A stretch of DNA of 47,176 bases from Deltaproteobacteria bacterium (GCA_016218765.1 JACRCZ010000106.1:1-47176); one strand, 5' to 3'; shown: positions 7,726 through 15,705, numbered from the stretch's first letter. Numbers and translations: made by a program. Notes: generated by a model not told the origin, from the sequence alone.

Positions 7726-8646
7726 ATGGGACGGATTGCCGCCGCGGCGCTCGTGGGACTGTTGGCCGCGGTGCCGGCGGCGATGACGGGGAGAGGCGGC
7801 GCACGGGAGCAGGAGGCGGCGCATTGCGCGCGAAGGATCGTGTCGCTGGCGCCGCACGGCACGCAGGCGCTATTCGCGATCGGGGCGGGCGGCGACGTGG
7901 TGGGAGTCGATGATTTCTCCAGAGAGCCCCCGGAGGCGCGCGCGCTGCCGCGACTGGGGGCGTACATCGATCCCGACCTGGAAGGGATCATCGGGCTGCG
8001 CCCGGACCTCATCCTGCTCACCCCGGGACGGCGCGACCTGGCCGGACAGCTCGGCGGACTCGGCCTTCGCGTGCGGATCGTCCCCGACACGCGGATGAAC
8101 GATGTCTTCGAGACGATCGAGCTGCTCGGCGGCGAGACGTGCCGGGACGCACCGGCCGCGGATGTCGTACGCCGGCTGCGGGAAGGGGTCGCGGCGGCGG
8201 GGCGCGCGGCGGCGGGTGGGGCGCGCGTGCGCGCGGTCCTGATCGTCGACCGTCCCGCGGGCGAGCTGCGGCAGTTCTACGTGGCGGGGTCGGGAAACTT
8301 CCTCGACGACGTCCTGCGGGCCGCCGGGGCCGAGAACATCTTCGGCGGTGCGATGAATTCGTTCCCCCAGGTCTCGCTGGAGCCGATCGCGACGGCCGAC
8401 CCGGACCTGGTGATCGAGCTGGCGCCGGGAGCCGACGTAGCGACGGCGGCGGAGAGGGTCGCGTTGTGGAGCAGGGTCGCGCCGCAGCTCCGCGCGGTGC
8501 GGACGGGCAACGTGGCGGTCCTGACCGAGCCCTGGATTCCGGTTCCCGGGACGATGGTCGACCGCGCCGTGGGCCTGGTGGCGGAGGCGGTGGCGCGGGC
8601 GAGGGGGGGAGTGCGGGAAGAGCGGGAAGAGCGGGAAGGCCGATGA
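7726..8646 (+). CDS. Periplasmic binding protein of a BtuF/FhuD-type ABC transporter
   Basis: A 306-residue protein with an N-terminal signal segment (about 1-28), then a type III (helical-backbone) substrate-binding fold: RRIVSLAPHGTQALFAIGAG, PDLEGIIGLRPDLILLTPG and GSGNFLDDVLRAAGAENIF. This fold binds vitamin B12, haem or ferric siderophores. A cobalamin adenosyltransferase about 6 kb downstream makes B12 plausible, but the substrate is not proven. The last dozen residues (VREEREEREGR) are the translation of a family B repeat. The stop overlaps the ATPase start as ATGA. Confidence 0.85.
   Translation: MGRIAAAALVGLLAAVPAAMTGRGGAREQEAAHCARRIVSLAPHGTQALFAIGAGGDVVGVDDFSREPPEARALPRLGAYIDPDLEGIIGLRPDLILLTPGRRDLAGQLGGLGLRVRIVPDTRMNDVFETIELLGGETCRDAPAADVVRRLREGVAAAGRAAAGGARVRAVLIVDRPAGELRQFYVAGSGNFLDDVLRAAGAENIFGGAMNSFPQVSLEPIATADPDLVIELAPGADVATAAERVALWSRVAPQLRAVRTGNVAVLTEPWIPVPGTMVDRAVGLVAEAVARARGGVREEREEREGR
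8605..8641 (+). repeat. Family B tandem repeat (9-bp unit) at the junction of binding-protein and ATPase genes
   Basis: Units read GGGAGTGCG, GGAAGAGCG, GGAAGAGCG and a partial GGAAGG. Nine is a multiple of three, so the array is translated in frame as a charged tail on the upstream protein. Its last partial unit, GGAAGG, is also the only Shine-Dalgarno-like sequence before the ATPase ATG at 8643. Confidence 0.85.
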
Positions 8647-9557
8647 TCCGCGCGAAGGGCCTGACGTTCGGGTACGGCGAGCGGCCGCTGTTCGAGGGGT
8701 TGTCGTTCGAGCTGGCGGCGGGCGACGCGCTCGGGATCCTGGGGCCGAACGGCGTCGGCAAGTCGACGCTGTTGCGCCTGCTGGCGGGCCTGCTGCGACC
8801 GAGGTCGGGCGAGGTGTTGCTGGGCGGGCGGCCGCTGGACGAGCTGTCGACGGAGCAGCGCGCGCGGCAGGTGGCGTACGTGCCGCAGGGAATCGACCCG
8901 CGGATGCCGTTCACGGTCTTCGACACGGTGCTCATGGGCCGCTACGCGCACCTGCGCGGGCAATGGGAGCGGGAGATCGACCGCGAGGTGGCGCGACGGG
9001 CGATGGCGGTGATGCGTCTGGAGGGGGTCGCGGATCGGCGGCTCGCCGAGGTCTCAGGGGGAGAGCGGCAGCGGGCGCTGATCGCGTCGGCCCTGGCGCA
9101 GGAAGCCCCGGTGCTGCTGCTCGACGAACCGACGACGGCGCTGGACGTACGGGGACGGGTCGAAGCCGTCGCGCTTCTGGGGCGGCTGCGCTGCGAGGAC
9201 CGGCGAACCGTGGTGCTGGTGACGCACGACATCGACCTCGCGCACCGCACGTGCGAACGCGTGCTGCTGCTCGGCGCGGCGGCAGGTCCCGTGGAGGGAC
9301 CGCGGGACGAGGTTCTGCGCTCCGATCGCCTGGAGGCCGCGTACGGCATCGGCGTGATGGTGTTGGACCTGGCCGGAGGCGTTGGAAAAGCGTTCGTGCC
9401 CGCGTACGCGGCGACGGCCGCGTACGCCCTGAGCGAGGTCCGTCCTGCCGGAACGGCGGGACGGACCGAGTCGAAGGGCACGATCCCGGACGCACAGCGC
9501 ACAGCGCACAGCTCGCAGCTTCCCTCGCCCGCGTCCACGAAGGGGGGGAAGGGATGA
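8643..9557 (+). CDS. ABC transporter ATPase (BtuD/FecE type)
   Basis: A 304-residue ATPase. The Walker A motif is GPNGVGKST (residues 34-42), followed by a Q-loop in VAYVPQG, the signature VSGGERQR, Walker B VLLLDEP and an H-loop VTHD. It energises uptake of a B12-, haem- or siderophore-type ligand with the neighbouring binding protein and permease. The catalytic domain ends near residue 245. About 55 extra residues follow, encoded by DNA holding a strong hairpin (9438-9466) and a family C repeat. Both junctions are ATGA overlaps, so the transporter genes form one translationally coupled operon. Confidence 0.9.
   Translation: MIRAKGLTFGYGERPLFEGLSFELAAGDALGILGPNGVGKSTLLRLLAGLLRPRSGEVLLGGRPLDELSTEQRARQVAYVPQGIDPRMPFTVFDTVLMGRYAHLRGQWEREIDREVARRAMAVMRLEGVADRRLAEVSGGERQRALIASALAQEAPVLLLDEPTTALDVRGRVEAVALLGRLRCEDRRTVVLVTHDIDLAHRTCERVLLLGAAAGPVEGPRDEVLRSDRLEAAYGIGVMVLDLAGGVGKAFVPAYAATAAYALSEVRPAGTAGRTESKGTIPDAQRTAHSSQLPSPASTKGGKG
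9438..9466. other. Strong 13-bp hairpin inside the ATPase C-terminal tail
   Basis: Bases 9438-9450 pair with 9454-9466 through 13 base pairs (one G-T) around a GAA loop. It lies in the coding region for the non-conserved C-terminal tail, about 25 bases before the family C repeat and 90 bases before the permease start. It may have come in with the repeat or may modulate readthrough or mRNA stability. Confidence 0.55.
9491..9518 (+). repeat. Family C tandem repeat (7-bp unit CGCACAG)
   Basis: Three exact copies of CGCACAG followed by a diverged fourth, CTCGCAG. It is translated as part of the ATPase tail (AQRTAHSSQ) and lies 36 bases before the permease start codon. Confidence 0.8.
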
Positions 9558-10564
9558 CCGATCGCGGGCGTGCGACGGCCTTGCTGGTGGCGGGGATCCT
9601 GGCCTTCGTCGCGGCGCTGCTCCTGTGCCCGCTCTTCGGGAGTCGGCCCATCGATTTGGGGAAAGCCCTGTCGGAGATCGGAGACCCGCGCTCCCCGGAC
9701 GCTCTGGTCTTCTTCCAGCTTCGTCTGCCCCGCGTGCTGTGCGCGATGCTGGTCGGAGGCTCGCTGTCGCTGGCCGGTCTGGCGTTGCAGGGCCTGACGC
9801 GCAACGGACTCGCGTCGGAGTACACGTTGGGGGTGGCGAGCGGCGGGGCGTTCGGTGCGGTGCTGGCGCTGCGGCTGGGGCTGACGGGGACGCTGTGGAT
9901 GCTCCCGGTCTCGGCGGCTGCCGCGTTGTGCGGTGCGGGGCTGGTCGCGCTCCTGGTGCTGGGCTGGGCGTCGCGGGGCGGGTTCGACTCGGGGTCGCTG
10001 CTGCTTTCCGGGGTGACGATCGGGATGATCGCCTCGGCCGGGATCCTGCTGGTGCAGTACCTGTCGGACGCGACGCAGTCGCACCTCATGGTGCGCTGGC
10101 TGATGGGCGGGCTGGATGTCGTGGGGTACGGCGCGCTCCTGGGCATCCTGCCGTTCGTGGCGGCGGGCGCGCTGCTGGTGCTCTGGCACGGCGGCGAGCT
10201 GAACCAGCTCCTGCAGGGCGACGAGCTGGCGGCTGCGCGGGGGGTGGCGGTGCGCCGGGTCCGCGGGGCGCTCCTGGCGGCGGTGGCGCTGCTGACGGCG
10301 GCTGCGGTCTCCGTGGCGGGCCCGGTGGGGTTCGTGGGGCTGATCGTGCCGCACACGCTGCGGCTGCTCGGCGGGCTCGACCATCGGCGGCTGGGACCGC
10401 TGGCGGCGCTGTGGGGGGCGGTGTTCCTCGCGGTCTGCGACACGGTCGCCCGGACGGTGCTGGCGCCGGCGGAGATCCCGGTCGGTGTGCTGACGGCTCT
10501 CCTGGGCGGCCCGTTCTTCCTCTGGGTCCTGGGCTCGCGGCGCAGGCGGGTGTCGCCGATGTGA
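9554..10564 (+). CDS. ABC transporter permease (BtuC/FecCD family)
   Basis: A 336-residue, very hydrophobic protein with about nine or ten membrane segments. Family landmarks are the RLPRVLCAMLVGGSLSLAGLALQ segment (about 57-79) and, near the C-terminus, GPVGFVGLIVPHTLRLLGG, the region contacting the ATPase. It forms the dimeric inner-membrane channel for a B12, haem or siderophore ligand. Its ATG overlaps the ATPase stop and is preceded by GGGGGGAAGGG. It is the last gene of the transporter operon. Confidence 0.9.
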   Translation: MTDRGRATALLVAGILAFVAALLLCPLFGSRPIDLGKALSEIGDPRSPDALVFFQLRLPRVLCAMLVGGSLSLAGLALQGLTRNGLASEYTLGVASGGAFGAVLALRLGLTGTLWMLPVSAAAALCGAGLVALLVLGWASRGGFDSGSLLLSGVTIGMIASAGILLVQYLSDATQSHLMVRWLMGGLDVVGYGALLGILPFVAAGALLVLWHGGELNQLLQGDELAAARGVAVRRVRGALLAAVALLTAAAVSVAGPVGFVGLIVPHTLRLLGGLDHRRLGPLAALWGAVFLAVCDTVARTVLAPAEIPVGVLTALLGGPFFLWVLGSRRRRVSPM

Positions 10565-10608
10565 TCCGGGGCCCGGGTCCGCCGGCGCTCCGACGCGGAG
10601 TCCGACGC

Positions 10609-10638
10609 TTGACACCCTTGCCGGGATTGGCCTACGTT
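10609..10638 (+). promoter_or_regulatory. Probable sigma-70-type promoter upstream of the FKBP gene
   Basis: TTGACA at 10609-10614, an 18-base spacer, and TACGTT at 10633-10638. The -35 matches the consensus exactly; the -10 is weak. It sits 77 bases before the start codon, in the gap after the transporter operon. Confidence 0.4.
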
Positions 10639-10715
10639 CCGTTCGTTTTTGTCGGCCCGACCGGGCGCCGGGGGGTGCACGGGCAGCGCCGGGTGTGGCC
10701 CCAAGGAGCGGGACC

Positions 10716-11150
10716 ATGAAGGTCGAGAACGGCAGGATCGTGAAGCTCGAGTACAAGCTCACCAAGAAGAACGGGGAGCTGATCGAGTCCTCGTCGGTCA
10801 AGGGCCCGATCGAGTTCGTCGCGGGCCGCGGGCATTTCCTCCCGGGGCTGGAGACGAAGCTGATCGGGATGGAGGGAGGCGAGGCGCGGACGTTCTCGCT
10901 CCTGCCCGAGGAGGCGTTCGGCGCGAAGGACTCGGGTCCGACGCGCGAGATGGGCAAGACCGAGTTCCCCGACAACACGGAGTTCCGCGTCGGCGGCCGC
11001 TTCTCGGCCCGCATGCCCGGGGGCCTCGAGGTGTACTTCGAGGTCCTGGAGAACAAGATCGACACGGTCGTGGTCCGCCTGCACCATCCGCTCGAAGGCG
11101 AGGTGGTCACCGCCGAGGTGACCGTGCTCGAAGTCCAGGAAGCGAACTAG
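10716..11150 (+). CDS. FKBP-type peptidyl-prolyl cis-trans isomerase (SlyD-like)
   Basis: A 144-residue cytoplasmic protein with the SlyD-type order: an FKBP half (LEYKLTKKNGELIESS, HFLPGLETKLIGM), the inserted flap domain (about 72-120, PEEAFGAKDSG, FPDNTEFRVG), then the closing strand (HPLEGEVVTAEVTVLEV). There is no His-rich metal-binding tail as in E. coli SlyD. It should act as a prolyl isomerase and chaperone. The ATG has AAGGAG eight bases upstream. The next gene begins three bases after the stop. Confidence 0.9.
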   Translation: MKVENGRIVKLEYKLTKKNGELIESSSVKGPIEFVAGRGHFLPGLETKLIGMEGGEARTFSLLPEEAFGAKDSGPTREMGKTEFPDNTEFRVGGRFSARMPGGLEVYFEVLENKIDTVVVRLHHPLEGEVVTAEVTVLEVQEAN

Positions 11151-11153
11151 TCG

Positions 11154-12764
11154 ATGGCGGTCGAGGGGCCGGGGGCCCTTCGGCGGCCTGCAGGCGACGG
11201 GCTGCGCCGGGTTCCGCCGCCGCCGGTGCGTGCCGGCGACGCCGCGGACGAGGTGCGGGGGCACCGGGTCTTCGTCTTCGCGTGCGTCGGGCTCGTGTTC
11301 GCGTCGGTCGTCGCGGTACCGGCGGTCTTTCTGCGCGCGCGCCCCGCGCCGGCGGCGGCCGGCGGTCCCACCGTGGAGCTGGAGACGCGCGCCGCGGAGG
11401 CGGCGGGATTTCCGGCCGCGGCGCTGCCGGTGCCGCGCGCCCTGACGGAGGCCGATCTGAACGCGGTGGGGGACGAGGAAGAGGAGGGGCCTGCGCCCCT
11501 GCCTCCTCCGCCGCCGCAGACGATGTCCGACGCGTGCAGGAAAATTCCCGGCTACGGAACGATCTTCGTCGAGCCGCAGGAGGGGGAGGAGGGAGTCCGC
11601 GTCCTGGAGGGCAAGTTCGGCCGCCGGACGTTTTTCCAGGTCGTGAAGGAGGCCGGCGCGAACCTGGAGGCCGTCCAGGCGATCAGCGACGCGGTCAAGC
11701 GCACGGGTCTGTTCGACTTCCGCCGCATCCAGCCGGACGATCGGTACCGCCTGTTCGTGGACGCGGACGGCGACGTGCGGATGTTCGAGCTGGCGCGCAG
11801 CGATACGGACGTCTACCACGCGGTGCGGGTGGGCGAGGCGTCCTACGTGGCGCACCAGGTGGATGTGCCCGTCGAGCAGCGGGTGACGCGGGTCGCGGGC
11901 CGCGTCGAGGGTTCGCTGGCGCGCTCCCTCGGCGCCGCGGGGCTGGACGCCTCGATCGGGTCGCTCCTGACCGACATCTTCACCTACTCGGTGAACTTCT
12001 CGCGCGACGCCCGCAGCGGCGACCGCTTTCGGCTCGCCGTGGAGGAGCAGTGGATCGGCGGGCGCTTCCGGAAGTACACGCGGGTCCTGGCGTTCGAGTA
12101 CTACGGCTCGATCGTCGGCGCCGTCCGCGCCTACGCCTTCGACCTCGACGGCAAGACGCGCTACTTCGCCGCCGACGGCAGCTCGGTGCAGCGCGTCTTC
12201 CTGAGCGCGCCGTGCGCGTACGAGGCGATCAGCTCGCGCTTCGACCCGAACCGGATGCATCCCATCCTCCACCGGCGGCGGCCGCACGAAGGCATCGATC
12301 TGGTGGCGCCGACGGGCACGCCGGTGTACGCCATCGCGGACGGGACGCTGGCGTTCCACGGCGAGAAGGGTCCGAACGGCAACCTGGTGGTCGTCGAGCA
12401 CGCGGGCGGGATGTTCAGCTACTACGCGCACCTCTCCGCCTACGCGCCCCGGCTGCGCGACGGGGTGGCCGTCCGCCGCGGGCAGCTCGTCGGCTACGTC
12501 GGCTCGACCGGCCGCTCGACCGGCCCGCACCTGCACTTCGGCATCAAGGTCGACGGCGAGTTCGTCGACCCGGAGAGCTACATCAAGTCCCGCCGCGCGC
12601 AACCCGTCCCCGCCGACCGGATGGCGGAGTTTCAGGAGCTGGTGGCGCAGGTCGACCGCGAGCTGGCGTCGGTGGCGTTGCCGGATGGGCCGGCGCCCGC
12701 GGCGGCCGCTCCGTTGCCGGCGCCCGAGGTTGGACGCGTCGGCGCGGCGGACGCGGCGCCATGA
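11154..12764 (+). CDS. Membrane-anchored M23 family murein endopeptidase
   Basis: A 536-residue protein with a 37-residue cytoplasmic tail, one membrane segment (about 38-60), an acidic/Pro-rich linker, an OapA/LysM-like middle region (about 155-300) and a C-terminal LytM/M23 domain (about 360-475). The zinc ligands are visible: His378 and Asp382 (HEGID) and His461 of HLHF, with His459 also in the active site. Such enzymes cut peptidoglycan cross-bridges during growth or division. It starts three bases after the FKBP stop, and its stop overlaps the start of the PDZ gene, so the three are probably co-transcribed. Confidence 0.92.
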   Translation: MAVEGPGALRRPAGDGLRRVPPPPVRAGDAADEVRGHRVFVFACVGLVFASVVAVPAVFLRARPAPAAAGGPTVELETRAAEAAGFPAAALPVPRALTEADLNAVGDEEEEGPAPLPPPPPQTMSDACRKIPGYGTIFVEPQEGEEGVRVLEGKFGRRTFFQVVKEAGANLEAVQAISDAVKRTGLFDFRRIQPDDRYRLFVDADGDVRMFELARSDTDVYHAVRVGEASYVAHQVDVPVEQRVTRVAGRVEGSLARSLGAAGLDASIGSLLTDIFTYSVNFSRDARSGDRFRLAVEEQWIGGRFRKYTRVLAFEYYGSIVGAVRAYAFDLDGKTRYFAADGSSVQRVFLSAPCAYEAISSRFDPNRMHPILHRRRPHEGIDLVAPTGTPVYAIADGTLAFHGEKGPNGNLVVVEHAGGMFSYYAHLSAYAPRLRDGVAVRRGQLVGYVGSTGRSTGPHLHFGIKVDGEFVDPESYIKSRRAQPVPADRMAEFQELVAQVDRELASVALPDGPAPAAAAPLPAPEVGRVGAADAAP

Positions 12765-13198
12765 GCGAGGGGATTTCACGCAAAGGGCGCCAAGGACCGC
12801 AAAGGACGCACCGGGGACGGGGGCTACGGGGCGTGGCGGGGGGGAGCGTCCTGGCGGTGGTCGGCGCGCTGCTAGGCGGGGCGACGTGCGAGGTGACGGA
12901 TATCGGATGGCCGGGGGAGCACTGGCCGGGGGGGATCGGCGCGGTGCTGGGGCACTCGTCCACCGAGCATCGACTCATCGTGCGCGAGGTGCCGCCGGAT
13001 TCCCCGGCGGCGCGGGCCGGCCTGCGAGTGGAAGACGAGGTCCTGGAGATCGACGGTCACGAGGTCTCGGAGATGGAGCTGTCGGAGGTGGTCGAGGCGC
13101 TCCGCGGCGAGGTGGGCTCGACGGTGACGCTGCGCCTGCGGCGGGCCGAGGAGGAGCTGGAGCTGGAGATCGAGCGCGGGCCGTACCAGGAGGACTAG
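12761..13198 (+). CDS. Small exported PDZ-domain protein with repeat-derived N-terminus
   Basis: A 145-residue protein: an Arg/Gly-rich stretch of about 22 residues, a hydrophobic segment (about 23-42), a short linker, then one PDZ domain (about 65-138) with the carboxylate-binding region IGAVLGHSS and the PPDSPAARAGLRVEDEVLEIDG signature. Alone, a PDZ domain suggests an adaptor for a protease or secretion partner. The ATG at 12761 overlaps the M23 gene's stop, but the first 17 codons or so after it are a family D repeat. A GTG at 12833, just before the hydrophobic segment, is an alternative start. The TAG stop shares the CTAG tetranucleotide with the convergent gene. Confidence 0.82.
   Translation: MSEGISRKGRQGPQRTHRGRGLRGVAGGSVLAVVGALLGGATCEVTDIGWPGEHWPGGIGAVLGHSSTEHRLIVREVPPDSPAARAGLRVEDEVLEIDGHEVSEMELSEVVEALRGEVGSTVTLRLRRAEEELELEIERGPYQED
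12774..12811 (+). repeat. Family D imperfect tandem repeat (CGCAAAGG-type unit)
   Basis: The block begins with the head TTTCACGCAAAGG and continues with units close to CGCCAAGGAC and CGCAAAGGA. It lies between the coupled start codon and the hydrophobic segment of the PDZ protein and is translated as ISRKGRQGPQRTH. Its head resembles that of family E at 20648. Confidence 0.8.
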
Positions 13199-13485
13199 GC
13201 CGTGCCATCGGCCATGCGCTGGAAGCCGCGGGCCATGCCCATCGCGACGTCGGGCGAGGGCCGGCGGGAGCCGCGGTGGCGGCCCAGGTGCGCGTCCAGC
13301 TCCGCGGTCGCCGTCCGGCTGCCCAGCGCGTACGCGGCATAGACGTAGGCCAGGGAGCGCAGGACCAGCCGCTCCGGGTACCCTTCCGGATGCCGCAGGA
13401 TCTCGCCGTGCCGCCGGATCGACGCCCGCACCGCCTCGGCCCGCCCCGTTCCCGTCGCTTCGCTTCTCGTCGCCAGGTTGCCCAT
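13195..13485 (-). CDS. Small conserved-looking hypothetical protein
   Basis: A 96-residue protein with no signal peptide or membrane segment. It is basic at the N-terminus and mostly helical in character (RAEAVRASIRRHGEILRH, LVLRSLAYVYAAYALGS). I do not recognise a family. Support comes from a good Shine-Dalgarno sequence (GGGAGG, seven bases before the ATG at 13485), G/C third positions, and its exact back-to-back fit with the PDZ gene (stops share CTAG). Reading continues upstream to 13524 without a ribosome-binding site. Confidence 0.6.
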   Translation of the reverse strand: MGNLATRSEATGTGRAEAVRASIRRHGEILRHPEGYPERLVLRSLAYVYAAYALGSRTATAELDAHLGRHRGSRRPSPDVAMGMARGFQRMADGTA

Positions 13486-13544
13486 CGTCGTCCTCCCGTC
13501 CCCCCGGGGTTGCGGCGCATCCATCGCGCCGGCGGCGGCAAACG

Positions 13545-13573
13545 TTGCGTGGTCGAGCGCACATGGCTATGGT
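13545..13573 (+). promoter_or_regulatory. Probable promoter of the def-fmt operon
   Basis: TTGCGT at 13545-13550, a 17-base spacer and TATGGT at 13568-13573. It lies about 50 bases before the peptide deformylase start codon, in the gap between divergent genes. Confidence 0.42.
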
Positions 13574-13625
13574 CGGCGGTGTTTTGGGGGGATCGGTCGC
13601 CGGAAGGCGGCGGCGAGGTGCGCGG

Positions 13626-14156
13626 ATGGCGATCCGGCAAGTGCTCACCTATCCCGACAAGCGGCTGCGCGTCCGGGCGCGGCCGGTGGAGAAGGTGGAC
13701 GACAGGATCCGACGGCTGATCGACGACCTGGCGGAGACGATGTACGCGGAGCCCGGGATCGGGCTGGCCGCCCCGCAGGTCGGCGAGGCGCTGCGCGTCT
13801 TCGTCATCGATCTGGCGTCGCCCAAGGGAGGGGAGCTGCGCGCGTTCGTCAATCCGCGCATCGTGCGCGCCGAAGGCGAGATCGTGTGGAAGGAGGGGTG
13901 CCTCTCCTTCCCCGGCATCAGCGAGGAGGTGACGCGCGCCGACCGCGTGCGCGTCGAGGCGCTGGATCGGGACGGCAAGCCGTTCTCGCTCGAGGCGACC
14001 GAGCTTCTCGCCGTGGCGATCCAGCACGAGTCGGACCACTTGGACGGCAAGCTGCTCATCGATCGCGTCTCGTTCCTCAAGAAGCGGATGATCCGGCGCC
14101 AGATGGCGAAGTGGAACGCGGAGCACGGCCTCGACGCGGAAGCGGAGGCCGGTTGA
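13626..14156 (+). CDS. def: Peptide deformylase
   Basis: A 176-residue enzyme that removes the formyl group from nascent proteins. The three family motifs are intact: GIGLAAPQVG (44-53), EGCLSFP (90-96, metal ligand Cys92) and QHESDH (133-138, metal ligands His134 and His138, catalytic Glu135). The second motif ends in Pro after SF (SFPGI), typical of type 1 enzymes. The ATG at 13626 was chosen over an upstream in-frame ATG at 13563 because family members begin with the short IRQVLTYPDKRLR segment. Its stop overlaps the TTG start of fmt. Confidence 0.95.
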   Translation: MAIRQVLTYPDKRLRVRARPVEKVDDRIRRLIDDLAETMYAEPGIGLAAPQVGEALRVFVIDLASPKGGELRAFVNPRIVRAEGEIVWKEGCLSFPGISEEVTRADRVRVEALDRDGKPFSLEATELLAVAIQHESDHLDGKLLIDRVSFLKKRMIRRQMAKWNAEHGLDAEAEAG

Positions 14157-15106
14157 AGCCCCGGATCGTGTTCCTGGGCAGCCCCGCGGCGGCCGTACCG
14201 TCGTTGCGGGCGGCGGCGCGACTGGGCGACGTCGTCGGCGTGCTCTCGCAGCCGGACCGCCCGGCGGGGCGCGGGCGGCATCCGCAGCCCCCGCCCGTGG
14301 CCTTGGCCGCCCGCGAGCTGGACCTGCCGCTCCACCAGCCGGCGAAGGTCCGCACGCCCGACGTCGTGGAACTGCTGGAGGGACTGCGCCCGGACGTGAT
14401 CCTCGTCGTCGCCTACGGGAAGATCCTCCCGCCCGCGATCCTCCGGGTCGCGCCGCGGGGGTGCGTCAACGTCCATTTCTCGCTCCTGCCGCGGCACCGG
14501 GGCGCGGCGCCGGTGGCGCACGCGATCCTGGCGGGGGACGAGCGTTCAGGCGTGACGCTGATGGTGTTGGACGAGGGGATGGATACGGGCCCGGTGCTGG
14601 TGCAGCGGGCGGTCCCGATCGGCGAGAGCGAGACGGCGGGGGAGCTGACGGAGCGGCTGGCGACGCTGGGCGCCGAGCTGGTGGAGTCGGAGCTGCCCAA
14701 GCACCTGGCAGGGGAGCTGGCGCCGCAGCGCCAGGCATCCGAGGGGGCGACGCTCGCGCCGATGCTGCGCAAGGGTGACGGGGCGGTGCGCTGGGACCGC
14801 CCGGCCGCGGAGGTTGATCGTCAGGTCCGGGCGGTGACGCCCTGGCCGGGAGCGTACGGGTTCGTCGACGGTCGCCGGTGGATCGTGCACCGTGCGAGGC
14901 CGTTGCCGGGCGTCCCGTCGGCGGGGCCGGGGGTGCTGCGGGTCGAGGGACGGCATCTGACGGCCGGCGCCCTGGACGTCTCGCTGGAGCTGCTGGAGCT
15001 GCAGCGCGAGGGCAGCCGGCGGATGAGCGTCGCGGAGTTCCTGGCGGGGTCGGCGCCGCCGGCGGGCGCGACGATCCGTCCCGGCCCGGGCGCCGCGGGA
15101 GAGTGA
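14153..15106 (+). CDS. fmt: Methionyl-tRNA formyltransferase
   Basis: A 317-residue enzyme that formylates initiator Met-tRNA. Catalytic residues fall at the same numbers as in E. coli: Asn106 and His108 (CVNVHFSLLP) and Asp144 (DEGMDTGPVL). The SLLPRHRGAAP signature follows, and the C-terminal tRNA-binding domain (about 205-310) is present. The start is a TTG at 14153 overlapping the def stop, with GCGGAGG upstream; no ATG or GTG fits. The def-fmt pairing is a common bacterial arrangement and implies balanced synthesis of the formylating and deformylating enzymes. Confidence 0.94.
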   Translation: MKPRIVFLGSPAAAVPSLRAAARLGDVVGVLSQPDRPAGRGRHPQPPPVALAARELDLPLHQPAKVRTPDVVELLEGLRPDVILVVAYGKILPPAILRVAPRGCVNVHFSLLPRHRGAAPVAHAILAGDERSGVTLMVLDEGMDTGPVLVQRAVPIGESETAGELTERLATLGAELVESELPKHLAGELAPQRQASEGATLAPMLRKGDGAVRWDRPAAEVDRQVRAVTPWPGAYGFVDGRRWIVHRARPLPGVPSAGPGVLRVEGRHLTAGALDVSLELLELQREGSRRMSVAEFLAGSAPPAGATIRPGPGAAGE

Positions 15107-15110
15107 GTCG

Positions 15111-15662
15111 ATGTCGATCTACACCAAGCGCGGGGACGACGGCACGACGGGGCTGATCGGCGGGACGCGTCGGGCGAAGGACGACGTGCGGATCGAGGCG
15201 TACGGCACGGTGGACGAGCTGTCCTCGGCGGTCGGCGCGGCGCTGGCCGAGGGACAGGACGCGCTGGTCGACCGGGTGCTGCGCGTCGTGCAGTGCGACC
15301 TGTTCGCGCTCTCCGCGCGGCTCGCCAGCCCGGGGAAGGTCCCGGAAGGCGCGCGGCTCGAGGAGCGGCGGGAGGCCGAGCTGGAGGCCACGATCGACGA
15401 GGTTGACCGCCACGTGCCGGCGCTGCAGGGCTTCATCCGGCCCGGCGGATGCCGGGCCGCGGCGGCGCTGCACATGGCGCGCACGATCTGCCGGCGTGCC
15501 GAGCGGCGGGTGGTGGCGTTGCACCGGGCGGAGACGGTCGACCCGTTCCACCTGCGCTACCTGAACCGCCTGGCCGACGCCCTGTTCTCGCTGGCGCGCT
15601 ACGCGAACTGGAAGGCCGGCGTTCCCGACGAGCCGCTCACGGGATCCGGCTGCGGAGAGTGA
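15111..15662 (+). CDS. ATP:cob(I)alamin adenosyltransferase, PduO type
   Basis: A 183-residue helical-bundle enzyme that makes adenosylcobalamin from cob(I)alamin and ATP. The N-terminal ATP-binding loop YTKRGDDGTTGL (4-15), the YGTVDELSSAVG helix, RTICRRAERRV and the C-terminal LNRLADALFSLAR motif are all present. It starts four bases after fmt and probably belongs to the same transcript. With the BtuFDC-like transporter at 7.7-10.6 kb it suggests uptake and activation of corrinoids. Confidence 0.93.
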   Translation: MSIYTKRGDDGTTGLIGGTRRAKDDVRIEAYGTVDELSSAVGAALAEGQDALVDRVLRVVQCDLFALSARLASPGKVPEGARLEERREAELEATIDEVDRHVPALQGFIRPGGCRAAAALHMARTICRRAERRVVALHRAETVDPFHLRYLNRLADALFSLARYANWKAGVPDEPLTGSGCGE

Positions 15663-15705
15663 CGGCGCGGGTCGGCGGGCTTGGCCCCTTCGGGCCTGCG
15701 CCTCG

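Noticed and set aside
10649..12760. An 849-codon open frame ending in the PDZ protein
   Set aside because: All of it upstream of 12761 is out of frame with the FKBP and M23 genes, both of which have complete motifs. Only the last 145 codons are real.
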